Source: Lachnospiraceae bacterium (GTDB lineage Bacteria; Bacillota; Clostridia; Lachnospirales; Lachnospiraceae). From it: a DNA stretch of 54,441 bases. Shown piece after piece: positions 35,367 through 43,913 of the stretch (positions are counted from its first letter, which is position 1; every line of letters begins with the position of its first letter). The stretch covers positions 1-54,441 of the forward strand of contig JAFTPO010000052.1 in assembly GCA_017463225.1 (NCBI GenBank), in the 5' to 3' direction. Made by a program: the position numbers and the translations under genes. Below the pieces are notes generated by a model, which searched no databases, was not told the DNA's origin, and saw only the letters and a program-made list of their open reading frames with translations.

Positions 35367-35639
35367 ATGAAAAAGACAATTATTACAGTATTAGGCAAAG
35401 ATAAGGTTGGTATTATAGCTAAGGTATGTAACTACCTGGCTCAGAACAATATCAATATATTAGATATTGCTCAGACAATTGTTGATGGTTATTTCAATAT
35501 GATGATGGTTGTTAACTGTGAAAATGCTTCAAAGGATCATGCAATGATTGCAGATGAGCTTGCTGACATCGGTAAGGAAATCGGTGTACAGATTAAGGCT
35601 CAGCAGGAGGAAATCTTCGATATGATGCACAGATTATAG
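35367..35639 (+). CDS. ACT domain-containing protein (UPF0237)
   Basis: A 90-residue stand-alone ACT domain (ITVLGKDKVGIIAKVCNYLAQNNINILDIAQTI as the beta-alpha-beta core, described here by its motif order rather than by homologue). ACT domains bind amino acids and act as regulatory modules. UPF0237 proteins are nearly always encoded next to a UPF0210/DUF711 gene, as here, so the two proteins probably act together. AGGAGG lies before the ATG. A TATAAT at 35336-35341 may belong to its promoter, but there is no good -35 box. No enzymatic residues are apparent. Confidence 0.9.
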   Translation: MKKTIITVLGKDKVGIIAKVCNYLAQNNINILDIAQTIVDGYFNMMMVVNCENASKDHAMIADELADIGKEIGVQIKAQQEEIFDMMHRL

Positions 35640-35680
35640 GCTGTGCTTAAAATCTAGATTTTAAAGAAAGGGCAAACATT

Positions 35681-37045
35681 ATGATTAGTATAAATGAAGT
35701 TATAGAAACCAATGAGATGATTCAGAAGATGAATCTGGATGTTAGAACTATTACCATGGGTATTAGTTTATTAGACTGTGTAGGTGCTGATTTAAAGGAA
35801 ACCTGCCAGAAGATTTATGACAAGATTACATCATCAGCTAAGGACCTTGTATCTACAGGACAGGATATATCTAAAAAGTACGGTGTTCCTATTGTTCATA
35901 AGAGAATATCTGTAACACCTATAGCTTTAGTTGGTGGCTCTGTATGTAAGACTGAGGATGATTTTGTCGAGATAGCTAAAACACTTGATGCTGCTGCAAC
36001 TACCTGTGGAGTTAACTTTATAGGTGGATATTCAGCATTAGTATCAAAGGGTATGACTAAGGCTGATGAGCTTCTTATTCGCTCAATCCCTAAGGCTTTA
36101 GCTACCACTAATAAGGTGTGTAGCTCTGTAAATGCAGGTTCAACTAAGACAGGTATAAATATGGATGCTGTTAAGCTTATCGGTGAGATAATTCTTGAAG
36201 CTGCAGAGCTTACTAAGGAAGCTGATTCTATCGGATGTGCAAAGTTTGTAGTATTTTGTAATGCTCCAGATGATAATCCATTTATGGCAGGTGCTTTCCA
36301 CGGTGTAACTGAGGCAGATAGAATTATTAATGTTGGTGTCAGCGGACCTGGTGTTGTTAAGGCAGCCATAGAAACTGTACGCGGTGAAAACTTCGAGGTT
36401 CTCTGTGAGACTATTAAGAAGACTGCATTTAAGATTACAAGAGTTGGACAGCTTGTTGCTAAGGAAGCATCTGAGCGTCTTGGTGTTCCATTTGGTATTA
36501 TTGATCTTTCACTTGCACCTACACCAGCTGTTGGTGATAGTGTTGGCGAGATATTGGAGGAAATTGGTCTTGAGTTTGCCGGTGCTCCAGGAACTACAGC
36601 GGCTCTTGCTATGTTAAATGATCAGGTAAAGAAGGGTGGAGTTATGGCTTCATCATATGTAGGCGGATTATCAGGTGCATTTATTCCTGTTAGCGAGGAC
36701 CAGAGAATGATAGATGCTGTTTCAGCCGGCGCACTTACACTTGAGAAGCTTGAAGCTATGACCTGTGTATGTTCAGTAGGTCTTGATATGATCGCCATCC
36801 CTGGAGATACAAAAGCTACTACAATTTCAGGAATCATTGCAGATGAGATGGCTCTTGGTATGATTAACCAGAAAACAACTGCTGTAAGAATCATCCCTGT
36901 AATAGGTAAGGGTGTTGGAGAGACTGTAGAATTTGGTGGATTACTAGGATACGCACCAATTATGCCGGTAAATCAGTTTTCTTGCGATGCATTTATAAAT
37001 AGAGGTGGAAGAATACCAGCACCAATACATAGTTTTAAAAACTAA
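35681..37045 (+). CDS. PFL-family protein (UPF0210/DUF711)
   Basis: A 454-residue member of the UPF0210 (DUF711) family, whose fold is related to pyruvate formate-lyase-like barrels but whose reaction is unknown. Blocks visible are [53 protein letters not shown] and [23 protein letters not shown]. It is encoded 41 bases after the ACT-domain gene, the usual pairing. The codon use is optimised compared with neighbours, hinting at good expression. A highly structured repeat element starts six bases after its stop codon and may serve as its terminator. Confidence 0.9.
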   Translation: MISINEVIETNEMIQKMNLDVRTITMGISLLDCVGADLKETCQKIYDKITSSAKDLVSTGQDISKKYGVPIVHKRISVTPIALVGGSVCKTEDDFVEIAKTLDAAATTCGVNFIGGYSALVSKGMTKADELLIRSIPKALATTNKVCSSVNAGSTKTGINMDAVKLIGEIILEAAELTKEADSIGCAKFVVFCNAPDDNPFMAGAFHGVTEADRIINVGVSGPGVVKAAIETVRGENFEVLCETIKKTAFKITRVGQLVAKEASERLGVPFGIIDLSLAPTPAVGDSVGEILEEIGLEFAGAPGTTAALAMLNDQVKKGGVMASSYVGGLSGAFIPVSEDQRMIDAVSAGALTLEKLEAMTCVCSVGLDMIAIPGDTKATTISGIIADEMALGMINQKTTAVRIIPVIGKGVGETVEFGGLLGYAPIMPVNQFSCDAFINRGGRIPAPIHSFKN

Positions 37046-37050
37046 GCATA

Positions 37051-37253
37051 AACAATGAGTCATGCACATAATCGCATAAATATAGATGTTTAATCTTGCT
37101 TAATTACAGATATATTTATGCGATTATGTATACGACGAATGTCGCGATACTAACGAAGCAGTAGCTTCGTTAGGAAGCATGACTCATTGTTTTTTACGGC
37201 GAATGTCGCGATACTAACGAAGCGGTAGCTTCGTTAGGAAGCATGACTCATTG
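37051..37253. repeat. Nested inverted repeat plus 59-bp tandem repeat, structured intergenic element
   Basis: An outer 15-bp perfect inverted repeat (AACAATGAGTCATGC 37051-37065 with 37177-37191) encloses an inner 19-bp perfect inverted repeat (37066-37084 with 37111-37129, 26-base loop). A 59-base unit at 37131-37189 is repeated at 37195-37253 with 57 of 59 bases the same. Each unit carries a 4-bp stem with a GAAT loop and a 10-bp perfect stem (37150-37159/37164-37173 and 37214-37223/37228-37237) and ends with the outer arm sequence GCATGACTCATTG. TTTTTT follows the first arm, so part of it could terminate transcription of the upstream gene. It is richer in GC than the surrounding spacers. 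No coding sequence and no known RNA family is recognised. Confidence 0.9.
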
Positions 37254-37287
37254 CTATTTTATAAAAAATTTATAAAGGAATTAAATT

Positions 37288-39156
37288 ATGACAAAACTTG
37301 CCCTGCCGGAAAGAATTCTTATGAATATAGACAAACCGGCAAGATATATTGGAAATGAAGTAAATATAGTAAAAAAGGACTTATCAAACATAGATATTAG
37401 AATAGCTATGTGTTTTCCAGATGTCTATGAAATTGGTATGTCATATCTCGGTCTTCAGATTCTCTATGATATGTTCAACAAGCGTGAGGATACCTACTGT
37501 GAGAGAGTTTTCTCTCCATGGCCAGACCTAGATAAAATTATGAGAGAAGAGGATATAAAGCTTTTCACTTTGGAAACCCAGAGCCCTATTATGGATATGG
37601 ACATGCTTGGTATCACAATTCAGTACGAGATGTGTTATACAAACATTTTACAGATACTTGAATTATCAGGAATGCCTTTATACTCAAAGGATAGAACCAA
37701 GGATATGCCAATAGTTATTGGTGGCGGTCCTTGTACCGTTAATCCTGAGCCAATAGCTGATTTCTTTGATATGTTTTATATAGGAGAGGGTGAAACCAGC
37801 TACGATGAGCTATTAGAGCTTATAAAAACATATAAATCAACTGATATGGATAAGGAAGATTTTCTTAGAAGAGCTTCAAACATCCCTGGTATATATGTTC
37901 CTTCTATGCATATGATAAGCTACAATCCGGATGGAACTGTACAAGAAATATCTACAAAATATGATGATATCCCAAAGACAATAAAAAGACAGGTTGTAAC
38001 TGATTTTAGTCAGGTTAGCTATCCACTTGCACCTGTAGTACCATATATAAAGGCAACCCAGGACAGAGTATGTCTTGAAATTATGAGGGGTTGTATAAGA
38101 GGTTGTCGTTTTTGTCAGGCTGGTATGATATATAGACCGACCAGACAAAAGGATGTCGAAATGCTCAAAAAATATGCCAGAGCTATGCTAGATAATACGG
38201 GATACGAGGAAATATCCCTTAGTTCCCTAAGTTCAAGTGATTATGAAAGCTTAGACGAGGTACTTACCTACCTTATATCCTTAAAGGATGAGGACCATGT
38301 AAACGTTTCTCTACCATCACTTAGAATCGATGCATTTTCGCTTGATGTTATGAGTAAGGTTCAGGATATTAGAAAAAGCTCTTTAACCTTTGCTGCAGAG
38401 GCAGGTACTCAGAGACTTAGAAATGTTATAAATAAAGGTATTACAGAGGAAGATATTTTAAATGGTAGCCGTCAGGCCTTTATAGGTGGCTGGGATAAGG
38501 TTAAGCTTTATTTTATGCTTGGTCTTCCTACTGAAAACGAGCAGGATTTACTCGGTATAGCAGAGCTTGCAGAAAAGATATCTGAGGAGTACTTTGATGC
38601 GGTACCTAAGGAGAAAAGAAATGGAAGAGTTATGATTAACGCGTCTGCATCTTATTTCGTACCAAAGCCATTTACCCCATTCCAGTGGGCACCAATGATT
38701 CTTCCCGAGGAATTCACTAAACGTGCCTACTACGTTAAGGACTCCTTTATGAAGCAAAAGAACAAAAAAAGTCTTAAGTTTACTTATCACGATGCCTACA
38801 TATCAATATTAGAAGGCGTATTGGCAAGAGGTGACAGAAGACTTAGCAAAACCATATATGATGTTTATAAAAAAGGCGCAATATTTGATGCATGGACAGA
38901 GTACTTTGATATGGACAAGTACAAAGATACTTTTGCTCAAAATAATGTTGATATCGAATTCTATACAGCTAGGGAGCGTCAAGTTACAGAGATACTACCT
39001 TGGGATCACATAGACGCCGGTGTATCAAAGAATTTCCTTATAAAAGAGTGGGAGAGGGCTAAGAACGAGACAGTTACACCTAACTGTCGTATGAATTGTT
39101 CGGGATGTGGTTCTGCCACTTACGGAGGAGGTGTGTGCTTTGAAGCTAAGAATTAA
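37288..39156 (+). CDS. B12-binding-domain radical SAM protein (TIGR03960 family)
   Basis: A 622-residue radical SAM enzyme of unknown substrate. An N-terminal cobalamin-binding-like domain (about 30-200, including GGGPCTVNPEPIADFFD) precedes the radical SAM barrel, whose 4Fe-4S cysteines are C269, C273 and C276 in RGCIRGCRFCQAG. A cysteine-rich tail (NCRMNCSGCGSATYGGGVCF) ends the protein. This gene is regularly followed by the DUF2344 gene, RNase G/E and L21, as here, so a role in tRNA or ribosome modification has been suspected from context but is not shown. The next gene's start overlaps its last codons, implying coupled translation. Upstream is the repeat element; the ribosome site is AAAGGAA. 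Confidence 0.88.
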   Translation: MTKLALPERILMNIDKPARYIGNEVNIVKKDLSNIDIRIAMCFPDVYEIGMSYLGLQILYDMFNKREDTYCERVFSPWPDLDKIMREEDIKLFTLETQSPIMDMDMLGITIQYEMCYTNILQILELSGMPLYSKDRTKDMPIVIGGGPCTVNPEPIADFFDMFYIGEGETSYDELLELIKTYKSTDMDKEDFLRRASNIPGIYVPSMHMISYNPDGTVQEISTKYDDIPKTIKRQVVTDFSQVSYPLAPVVPYIKATQDRVCLEIMRGCIRGCRFCQAGMIYRPTRQKDVEMLKKYARAMLDNTGYEEISLSSLSSSDYESLDEVLTYLISLKDEDHVNVSLPSLRIDAFSLDVMSKVQDIRKSSLTFAAEAGTQRLRNVINKGITEEDILNGSRQAFIGGWDKVKLYFMLGLPTENEQDLLGIAELAEKISEEYFDAVPKEKRNGRVMINASASYFVPKPFTPFQWAPMILPEEFTKRAYYVKDSFMKQKNKKSLKFTYHDAYISILEGVLARGDRRLSKTIYDVYKKGAIFDAWTEYFDMDKYKDTFAQNNVDIEFYTARERQVTEILPWDHIDAGVSKNFLIKEWERAKNETVTPNCRMNCSGCGSATYGGGVCFEAKN

Positions 39157-39835
39157 GTATGAAAAGACAGGTGTTCTTAGATTCATAGGACATCTTGATG
39201 TTATGAGACTATTTCAAAAGGCAATAAGAAGGGCAAAGCTTGATGTAGCTTATTCAAAGGGCTTTTCTCCTCATCAAATCATATCATTTGCGGCACCTAT
39301 GCCACTGGGTATGACTTCTGAAGGAGAGTATTTTGACGGTGATTTTGAATCTGTTACATCAACTGAGGATATGATAAATAGATTTAATGCCACATTACCT
39401 GATGGAGTAAAGGTTCATGATATAGTAATACTTGACGAAGGTGCAAAACCTTCAATGTCAGTTGTTACTGCATCGGATTATTATATCTACAAGAACGAAG
39501 AGTGTGAAAATGATTATTTGAACAAGCTTATCGCATCTATAGATACCTTTTCTTTAGAACCAAAGATTGAGATTTTAAAGAAAACTAAGACAAAGGAAGA
39601 GATATCCGATATTAAACCTGCCATATATAAGCTTGAAGCAAGACCAGAGGGAATTTATATGCTTTTAGCATCAGGAAGCGCTCTGAATCTCAAGCCGGAG
39701 CTGGTTATTGAAGCATTATGTAAGTTCTCAGGTGTAGAATATAACAGATATGACTATATGGTTCATAGATTAGAGACATATATGGGAGAAAAAGATAATC
39801 TTAAATCTTTAATCGAAGCAGGAAAAAGATTCTAA
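39140..39835 (+). CDS. TIGR03936/DUF2344 radical SAM-associated protein
   Basis: A 231-residue partner of the upstream radical SAM enzyme; in some bacteria the two are fused. The N-terminal RIKYEKTGVLRFIGHLDVMR and GFSPHQIISFAAPMPLGMTSEGEY are family signatures. The start is TTG 39140, overlapping the end of the upstream gene by 17 bases: GGAGGAGGTG at 39124-39133 lies just before it, and the protein then begins M-K-L-R-I-K as in relatives. The longer in-frame ATG at 39107 lies upstream of this ribosome site. The biochemical role is unknown. Confidence 0.88.
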   Translation: MKLRIKYEKTGVLRFIGHLDVMRLFQKAIRRAKLDVAYSKGFSPHQIISFAAPMPLGMTSEGEYFDGDFESVTSTEDMINRFNATLPDGVKVHDIVILDEGAKPSMSVVTASDYYIYKNEECENDYLNKLIASIDTFSLEPKIEILKKTKTKEEISDIKPAIYKLEARPEGIYMLLASGSALNLKPELVIEALCKFSGVEYNRYDYMVHRLETYMGEKDNLKSLIEAGKRF

Positions 39836-39858
39836 AAATATGTATTAACCGGAATAAA

Positions 39859-41022
39859 ATGATTAAAAAATATGTAATTACTAATATCAACAATGTAATA
39901 TGTGGTTTCCTTTTAGAGGAGGGAATTCCAAAAGAAATCAAAGCATATGAACCTGAGTCTATTCTTGGAAATATTTATGTTGGAAGAGTTTCAAACATTG
40001 TAAAAAACATAAATTCCGCATTTGTAGATATAAAGAAGGGCTTAAGCTGTTATATGCCTCTAGAGGACTTAGGTATAGAAAATACACTTAAAATGGGAGA
40101 TTTAATTCCTGTTCAGCTCAATAAAGAAGCTATAAAAACTAAAGCTCCCTCAGTAACTACAAAGCTTTCTCTTGATGGAGAGTATGTAGTCGTTATGCTA
40201 GAGAGCAAAAAAGATAAAATAGGTGTATCCTCTAAGATAAAAACAGAAGCTGTTCGAGATAATCTTAAGGCAATAGCTGAGGACGCTTTAACAGAATTTA
40301 AACGAGAGAATAACATAGATAGTTTAAATTATAGTATCATAGTTAGAACAAAAGCTGAAGAAGCTAATACTGATGATATAAAACAGGAAACCATAAAATT
40401 ATTATGTAAACTTATTTCTATATTAAATAAATCTAAATATGAAGTAGCTTATTCTTGTATATTTGAGAAAACACCTTTAATTGTTAAGGATATTCTTACT
40501 TATAGTAATGATACTACTGAAATTATTACCGATTTAACAGAAGTTATAGAAATATGTAAGCAACATGACGCAAATTGTATTACATATTATAACGATACTG
40601 CAATAAGCTTGGATTCCCTATATAATCTTAAAGCTTATATAAACAAAGTCCTTAACAAAAGAGTATATTTAAAATCAGGTGCTTATCTTGTTATTGAACA
40701 TACAGAGGCTATGACTGTTATAGATGTTAATAGTGGTAAGTCAATTAAGGGTACTAATAAAGAGGAACAGGTGCTTAAAATTAATATAGAGGCAGCAAAA
40801 GAGATTTCCAATCAGCTAATACTGAGAAATATAAGTGGTATAATCATAGTTGACTTTATAAGTATGGAAAAAGAAATTAATCAAAACACATTACTGAAAG
40901 AATTTAGAAGCTACGCAGAAAAAGATAAGGTAAAAACAATAGTAGTTGATATTACAAGATTAGGCCTAATAGAGGTTACAAGAAAACGAATAAGTAAACC
41001 ATTATACGAATTAATAAAATAA
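39859..41022 (+). CDS. Ribonuclease G/E family endoribonuclease, short form
   Basis: RNase E/G enzymes cut single-stranded RNA during rRNA maturation and mRNA decay. An S1 domain is near the N-terminus (GNIYVGRVSNIVKNINSAFVDIKKG). The catalytic DNase I-like domain contains the two metal-binding acidic segments VIDVNSGKS and IIVDFISM. The 387-residue protein ends at TRLGLIEVTRKRISKPLYELIK, just where the family normally continues into the zinc-link C-P-x-C and the small domain used for dimer contacts. The short form therefore lacks the zinc-link. The reading frame ends in a normal stop 160 bases before the L21 start, with no sign of a frameshift. Position next to rplU is the usual one. Confidence 0.88.
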   Translation: MIKKYVITNINNVICGFLLEEGIPKEIKAYEPESILGNIYVGRVSNIVKNINSAFVDIKKGLSCYMPLEDLGIENTLKMGDLIPVQLNKEAIKTKAPSVTTKLSLDGEYVVVMLESKKDKIGVSSKIKTEAVRDNLKAIAEDALTEFKRENNIDSLNYSIIVRTKAEEANTDDIKQETIKLLCKLISILNKSKYEVAYSCIFEKTPLIVKDILTYSNDTTEIITDLTEVIEICKQHDANCITYYNDTAISLDSLYNLKAYINKVLNKRVYLKSGAYLVIEHTEAMTVIDVNSGKSIKGTNKEEQVLKINIEAAKEISNQLILRNISGIIIVDFISMEKEINQNTLLKEFRSYAEKDKVKTIVVDITRLGLIEVTRKRISKPLYELIK

Positions 41023-41066
41023 GTAATATTATTTAAACAAATTTATATTTATATTGACAAAAATAC

Positions 41067-41095
41067 TTGACATAATATTTTCTTGATGTTATATT
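41067..41095 (+). promoter_or_regulatory. Promoter of the L21-Prp-L27 operon
   Basis: TTGACA (41067-41072) and TATATT (41090-41095) are 17 bases apart, placing the transcript start at the 5' end of the L21 leader. Confidence 0.85.
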
Positions 41096-41101
41096 ATACG
41101 A

Positions 41102-41168
41102 GTATGCCGCACAGTGTGGTCTAAGTCTGCCATTTGGTAGCACCGAAACTGGCGAGTAATGATAATAG
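41102..41168 (+). ncRNA. Ribosomal protein L21 leader
   Basis: The short leader between promoter and L21 start has small adjacent stems, for example CTGCC-ATTT-GGTAG and CCGCAC-AGT-GTGTGG-like pairing, enclosed by GCC near 41106 and GGC near 41153. Position, length and the small-hairpin layout match the Firmicute L21 leader, which lets L21 repress its own operon. The family assignment is from memory and layout only. Confidence 0.65.
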
Positions 41169-41179
41169 GAGGTAACCAT

Positions 41180-41485
41180 ATGTACGCAATTATAGCAACA
41201 GGCGGAAAGCAGTACAAGGTAGCTGAAGGAGATATCATTAAGGTAGAAAAGCTTAATGCAGAAGAAGGCGCTGAGGTTTCATTTGACGTAGTAGCTGTTA
41301 GCACTGATTCAGATGTTATTTGTGGCGATGCTTGCAAGAAGTCTTCAGTAAAGGCAACTGTTCTTGGCGAGGGTAAGCACAAGAAGGTAGTTGTTTACAA
41401 GTACAAGAGAAAGACTGGCTATCATAAGAAGCAGGGTCACAGACAGCCTTATACTCAGGTTAAGATTGAAGCAATCAACGCTTAA
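41180..41485 (+). CDS. rplU: 50S ribosomal protein L21
   Basis: A 101-residue protein of the large ribosomal subunit. It begins MYAIIATGGKQYKVAEGD, the family hallmark, and ends with the basic KRKTGYHKKQGHRQPYT region that binds 23S rRNA. ATG 41180 is chosen because AGGAGG lies 7 bases upstream. It opens the operon rplU-prp-rpmA and is preceded by a leader RNA likely to carry autoregulation. Confidence 0.98.
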   Translation: MYAIIATGGKQYKVAEGDIIKVEKLNAEEGAEVSFDVVAVSTDSDVICGDACKKSSVKATVLGEGKHKKVVVYKYKRKTGYHKKQGHRQPYTQVKIEAINA

Positions 41486-41494
41486 TTTTAGATT

Positions 41495-41821
41495 ATGATT
41501 AAGGCAACACTTTATTTGAACCATGATGAAAAATATGTTGGCTTTGATATCAAGGGACATGCAAGATATGCCGAGTCCGGTAAAGATATTATTTGTTCAG
41601 CGGTTTCAACCTTATCCATAACAACCGTGAATGCAATTGAGACATTTACTGATGCATCATTTGATGGCGAGATGGATGAAAGTGGTTCAATACATTTTAG
41701 AATCACATCCGATTTGGATGACAAATCACAATTATTACTTAGTACACTTGCTTTAGGATTAACTGATATAAGCAACGAGTACGGTGAACAGTATTTAAAA
41801 GTACACTATAAGGAGGTGTAA
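41495..41821 (+). CDS. prp: Ribosomal-processing cysteine protease Prp
   Basis: Prp removes the N-terminal extension of ribosomal protein L27 in Firmicutes. The 108-residue protein has the catalytic pair His22 and Cys34 in GHARYAESGKDIICSAVS. It lies between rplU and rpmA, its usual place, and its substrate site is present in the next gene. It starts 9 bases after the L21 stop without a strong ribosome site of its own, so translation is probably coupled. Confidence 0.95.
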   Translation: MIKATLYLNHDEKYVGFDIKGHARYAESGKDIICSAVSTLSITTVNAIETFTDASFDGEMDESGSIHFRITSDLDDKSQLLLSTLALGLTDISNEYGEQYLKVHYKEV

Positions 41822-41827
41822 CTGACT

Positions 41828-42118
41828 ATGTTAAAGATGAATTTACAGCTTTTCGCACATAAGAAGGGAGTTGGTTCTACTAAGAACGGTAGAGACTCTG
41901 AGGCAAAGAGACTTGGTGCGAAGAGAGCAGACGGACAGTTTGTAAAGGCTGGTAATATTTTATACAGACAGCGTGGAACTAAGATTCATCCAGGTGTTAA
42001 TGTAGGTCGTGGTGGCGATGATACATTATTCGCACTTGTTGATGGTGTTGTTAGATTCGAGAGAAAGGGAAGAGATAAGAAGCAGGTTTCTATCTACCCT
42101 AGAGAGACAGCTGAGTAA
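41828..42118 (+). CDS. rpmA: 50S ribosomal protein L27 with cleavable N-terminal extension
   Basis: L27 reaches into the peptidyl-transferase centre with its N-terminus. The protein begins MLKMNLQLF and then [21 protein letters not shown]; cleavage by Prp after Phe9 would expose the mature Ala-His-Lys end. The length of 96 residues is normal. AAGGAGGTG precedes ATG 41828. A second ATG at 41837 is in frame but would leave a shortened extension. A clear terminator follows. Confidence 0.97.
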   Translation: MLKMNLQLFAHKKGVGSTKNGRDSEAKRLGAKRADGQFVKAGNILYRQRGTKIHPGVNVGRGGDDTLFALVDGVVRFERKGRDKKQVSIYPRETAE

Positions 42119-42130
42119 TTAAAAGCTATG

Positions 42131-42164
42131 CCGGGATATTATTTTATATCCCGGTTTTCTTTTT
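42131..42164 (+). terminator. Intrinsic terminator after rpmA
   Basis: CCGGGATAT (42131-42139) pairs with ATATCCCGG (42146-42154), followed by TTTTCTTTTT. Confidence 0.94.
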
Positions 42165-42276
42165 GATATTAAATATGGTAGAAATTTCAAGAATATGTTA
42201 TATTAATTTAATGAGCGAGAAAACTAGTATAAAGCAACTGCTTTATTAAACTATAGAAGATTAATGGAGGTTAATT

Positions 42277-43569
42277 ATGTTCGCTGATAGAGCAAAAATA
42301 TATTTAAAAGCCGGAAAAGGTGGAGATGGTCATGTTTCCTTCAGACGAGAGATGTATGTTCCTAACGGCGGACCAGATGGCGGTGACGGCGGAAAGGGCG
42401 GAGACGTTATATTTGTAGTTGATCCTGGCCTTAATACCTTAACTGATTTTAGACATGTAACAAAATATAAAGCTGAAGACGGACAAGAAGGTGGCAAAAA
42501 GAATTGCCATGGAGCTAATGGAAAAGATGTAATCCTAAAGGTACCTGCTGGTACAGTTGTAAAGGATTTCGAGACCGGAAAAGTACTTCTTGATATGTCT
42601 AATAAAACTGAGCCTGTTGTATTTTTAAAAGGTGGCCGTGGTGGAAAAGGTAACAGACACTACGTTACTGCAGTTATGCAAGCACCAAAATATGCTCAGC
42701 CAGGACAACCTGCTAAAGAGCTTTGGGTTACATTAGAGCTTAAGTGTATAGCTGATGCAGGACTTGTAGGCTTCCCTAATGTAGGTAAGTCAACATTTCT
42801 TTCAAGAGTTACCAATGCTAAGCCAAAGATAGCAAACTATCACTTCACTACACTTAACCCAAATCTAGGAGTAGTTGACCTTGGCCAAAACAATGGGTTT
42901 GTAATAGCTGATATACCGGGAATTATCGAAGGAGCATCTGAGGGCGTTGGATTAGGCTTTGAGTTTTTAAGACATATAGAGAGAACCAAGGTTCTAATTC
43001 ATATGGTCGATGCTGCATCTACAGAAGGCAGAGACCCAATTGCTGATATAGAAGCCATAAATAAAGAGCTTATGACCTATAATGAGGAACTTGCACAAAG
43101 ACCTCAGGTAATCGCAGCAAATAAGTGTGATGCTCTTTATGGGGATAATTATGATACTGTAATAACACTATTAAAGGAAGAATTTGAACCTAAGGGAATA
43201 AAAGTATTTCCTATATCAGCTGTTTCAGGAAAGGGCTTAGATGAGCTGTTATGGCATGTAAATAAGCTTGTAAAGGAAGCACCTGAAGATGTTATAGAAT
43301 TTGAGCCAGAGATGGATATAGACTTTATGGATATGCCGGAGCTTCCATTCGAAGTTAAGAAATCTGATGAAACAGAGGGTGTATATCTTGTAGAAGGTCC
43401 TCGTATAGAGAGAATGCTGGGATATACAAATCTAGAGTCTGAGAAGGGCTTTGCATTCTTCCAGAAATTCCTCAAGGATAACGGAATTCTTGACATGCTA
43501 GAGGAGCTTGGAATAGAAGAAGGAGATACTGTGAAGCTCTACGGATTAGAATTTGATTATTACAAATAA
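42277..43569 (+). CDS. obgE: GTPase ObgE/CgtA
   Basis: Obg is an essential GTPase in 50S ribosome assembly and stress response. The glycine-rich Obg fold (about 1-158, AGKGGDGHVSFRRE, GGDGGKGGDVIF, GGRGGKGN) precedes the G domain with G1 GFPNVGKST, G3 DIPGIIEGA and G4 NKCD. A C-terminal OCT domain (about 350-430) completes the 430-residue protein. GGAGG lies before the ATG. A gap of about 110 bases separates it from the rpmA terminator; I found no convincing consensus promoter there. A small hairpin TAAAGC-AACT-GCTTTA lies at 42230-42245. Confidence 0.97.
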   Translation: MFADRAKIYLKAGKGGDGHVSFRREMYVPNGGPDGGDGGKGGDVIFVVDPGLNTLTDFRHVTKYKAEDGQEGGKKNCHGANGKDVILKVPAGTVVKDFETGKVLLDMSNKTEPVVFLKGGRGGKGNRHYVTAVMQAPKYAQPGQPAKELWVTLELKCIADAGLVGFPNVGKSTFLSRVTNAKPKIANYHFTTLNPNLGVVDLGQNNGFVIADIPGIIEGASEGVGLGFEFLRHIERTKVLIHMVDAASTEGRDPIADIEAINKELMTYNEELAQRPQVIAANKCDALYGDNYDTVITLLKEEFEPKGIKVFPISAVSGKGLDELLWHVNKLVKEAPEDVIEFEPEMDIDFMDMPELPFEVKKSDETEGVYLVEGPRIERMLGYTNLESEKGFAFFQKFLKDNGILDMLEELGIEEGDTVKLYGLEFDYYK

Positions 43570-43580
43570 AGGAGATAACT

Positions 43581-43871
43581 ATGACCAGTAAGCAAAGATC
43601 ATATCTAAATGGACTTGCCATGACTATGGATCCTATAATCAATATAGGTAAAGCCAGCCTTACCCCTGAGGTTACTGAAGCTGTTCAGGAAGCTTTAGAC
43701 AAAAGAGAATTGATTAAGGTTGGAGTTTTAAAGAATTGTTTTGATGACCCAAAGGCTATTGCCTTTGCGTTGGCTGAGAGAACACACAGTGAGGTTGTTC
43801 AGGTTATCGGCAAAAAAATAATCCTATACAAAAAGCACAAGAAGGACCCAAAGATAATACTTCCACAGTAA
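43581..43871 (+). CDS. yhbY: YhbY-type RNA-binding protein (CRM domain)
   Basis: A 96-residue CRM-domain protein that associates with pre-50S ribosomal particles. Signatures are LTSKQRSYL-like TSKQRSYLNGLAMTMDPIINIGK at the N-terminus, which contains the G-K-A-S-L-T segment, and VQVIGKKIILYK near the end (the conserved G-x-x-G-type loop region). It follows obgE after 11 bases and precedes nadD, the standard Firmicute order. Ribosome site AAAGGAG is good. Confidence 0.93.
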   Translation: MTSKQRSYLNGLAMTMDPIINIGKASLTPEVTEAVQEALDKRELIKVGVLKNCFDDPKAIAFALAERTHSEVVQVIGKKIILYKKHKKDPKIILPQ

Positions 43872-43913
43872 TTGTCACATACTATACAAAATATATAAGG
43901 GTGGATTTATACT

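Noticed and set aside
35896-36369. 157-residue open frame on the minus strand inside the DUF711 gene
   Set aside because: It lies fully antisense to a well-supported gene, has no ribosome site and no recognisable domain. The optimised codon use of the host gene explains the long open frame.
36384-36617. 77-residue plus-strand frame within the DUF711 gene
   Set aside because: A frame-shifted reading of the host gene, made mainly of Leu, His and Arg.
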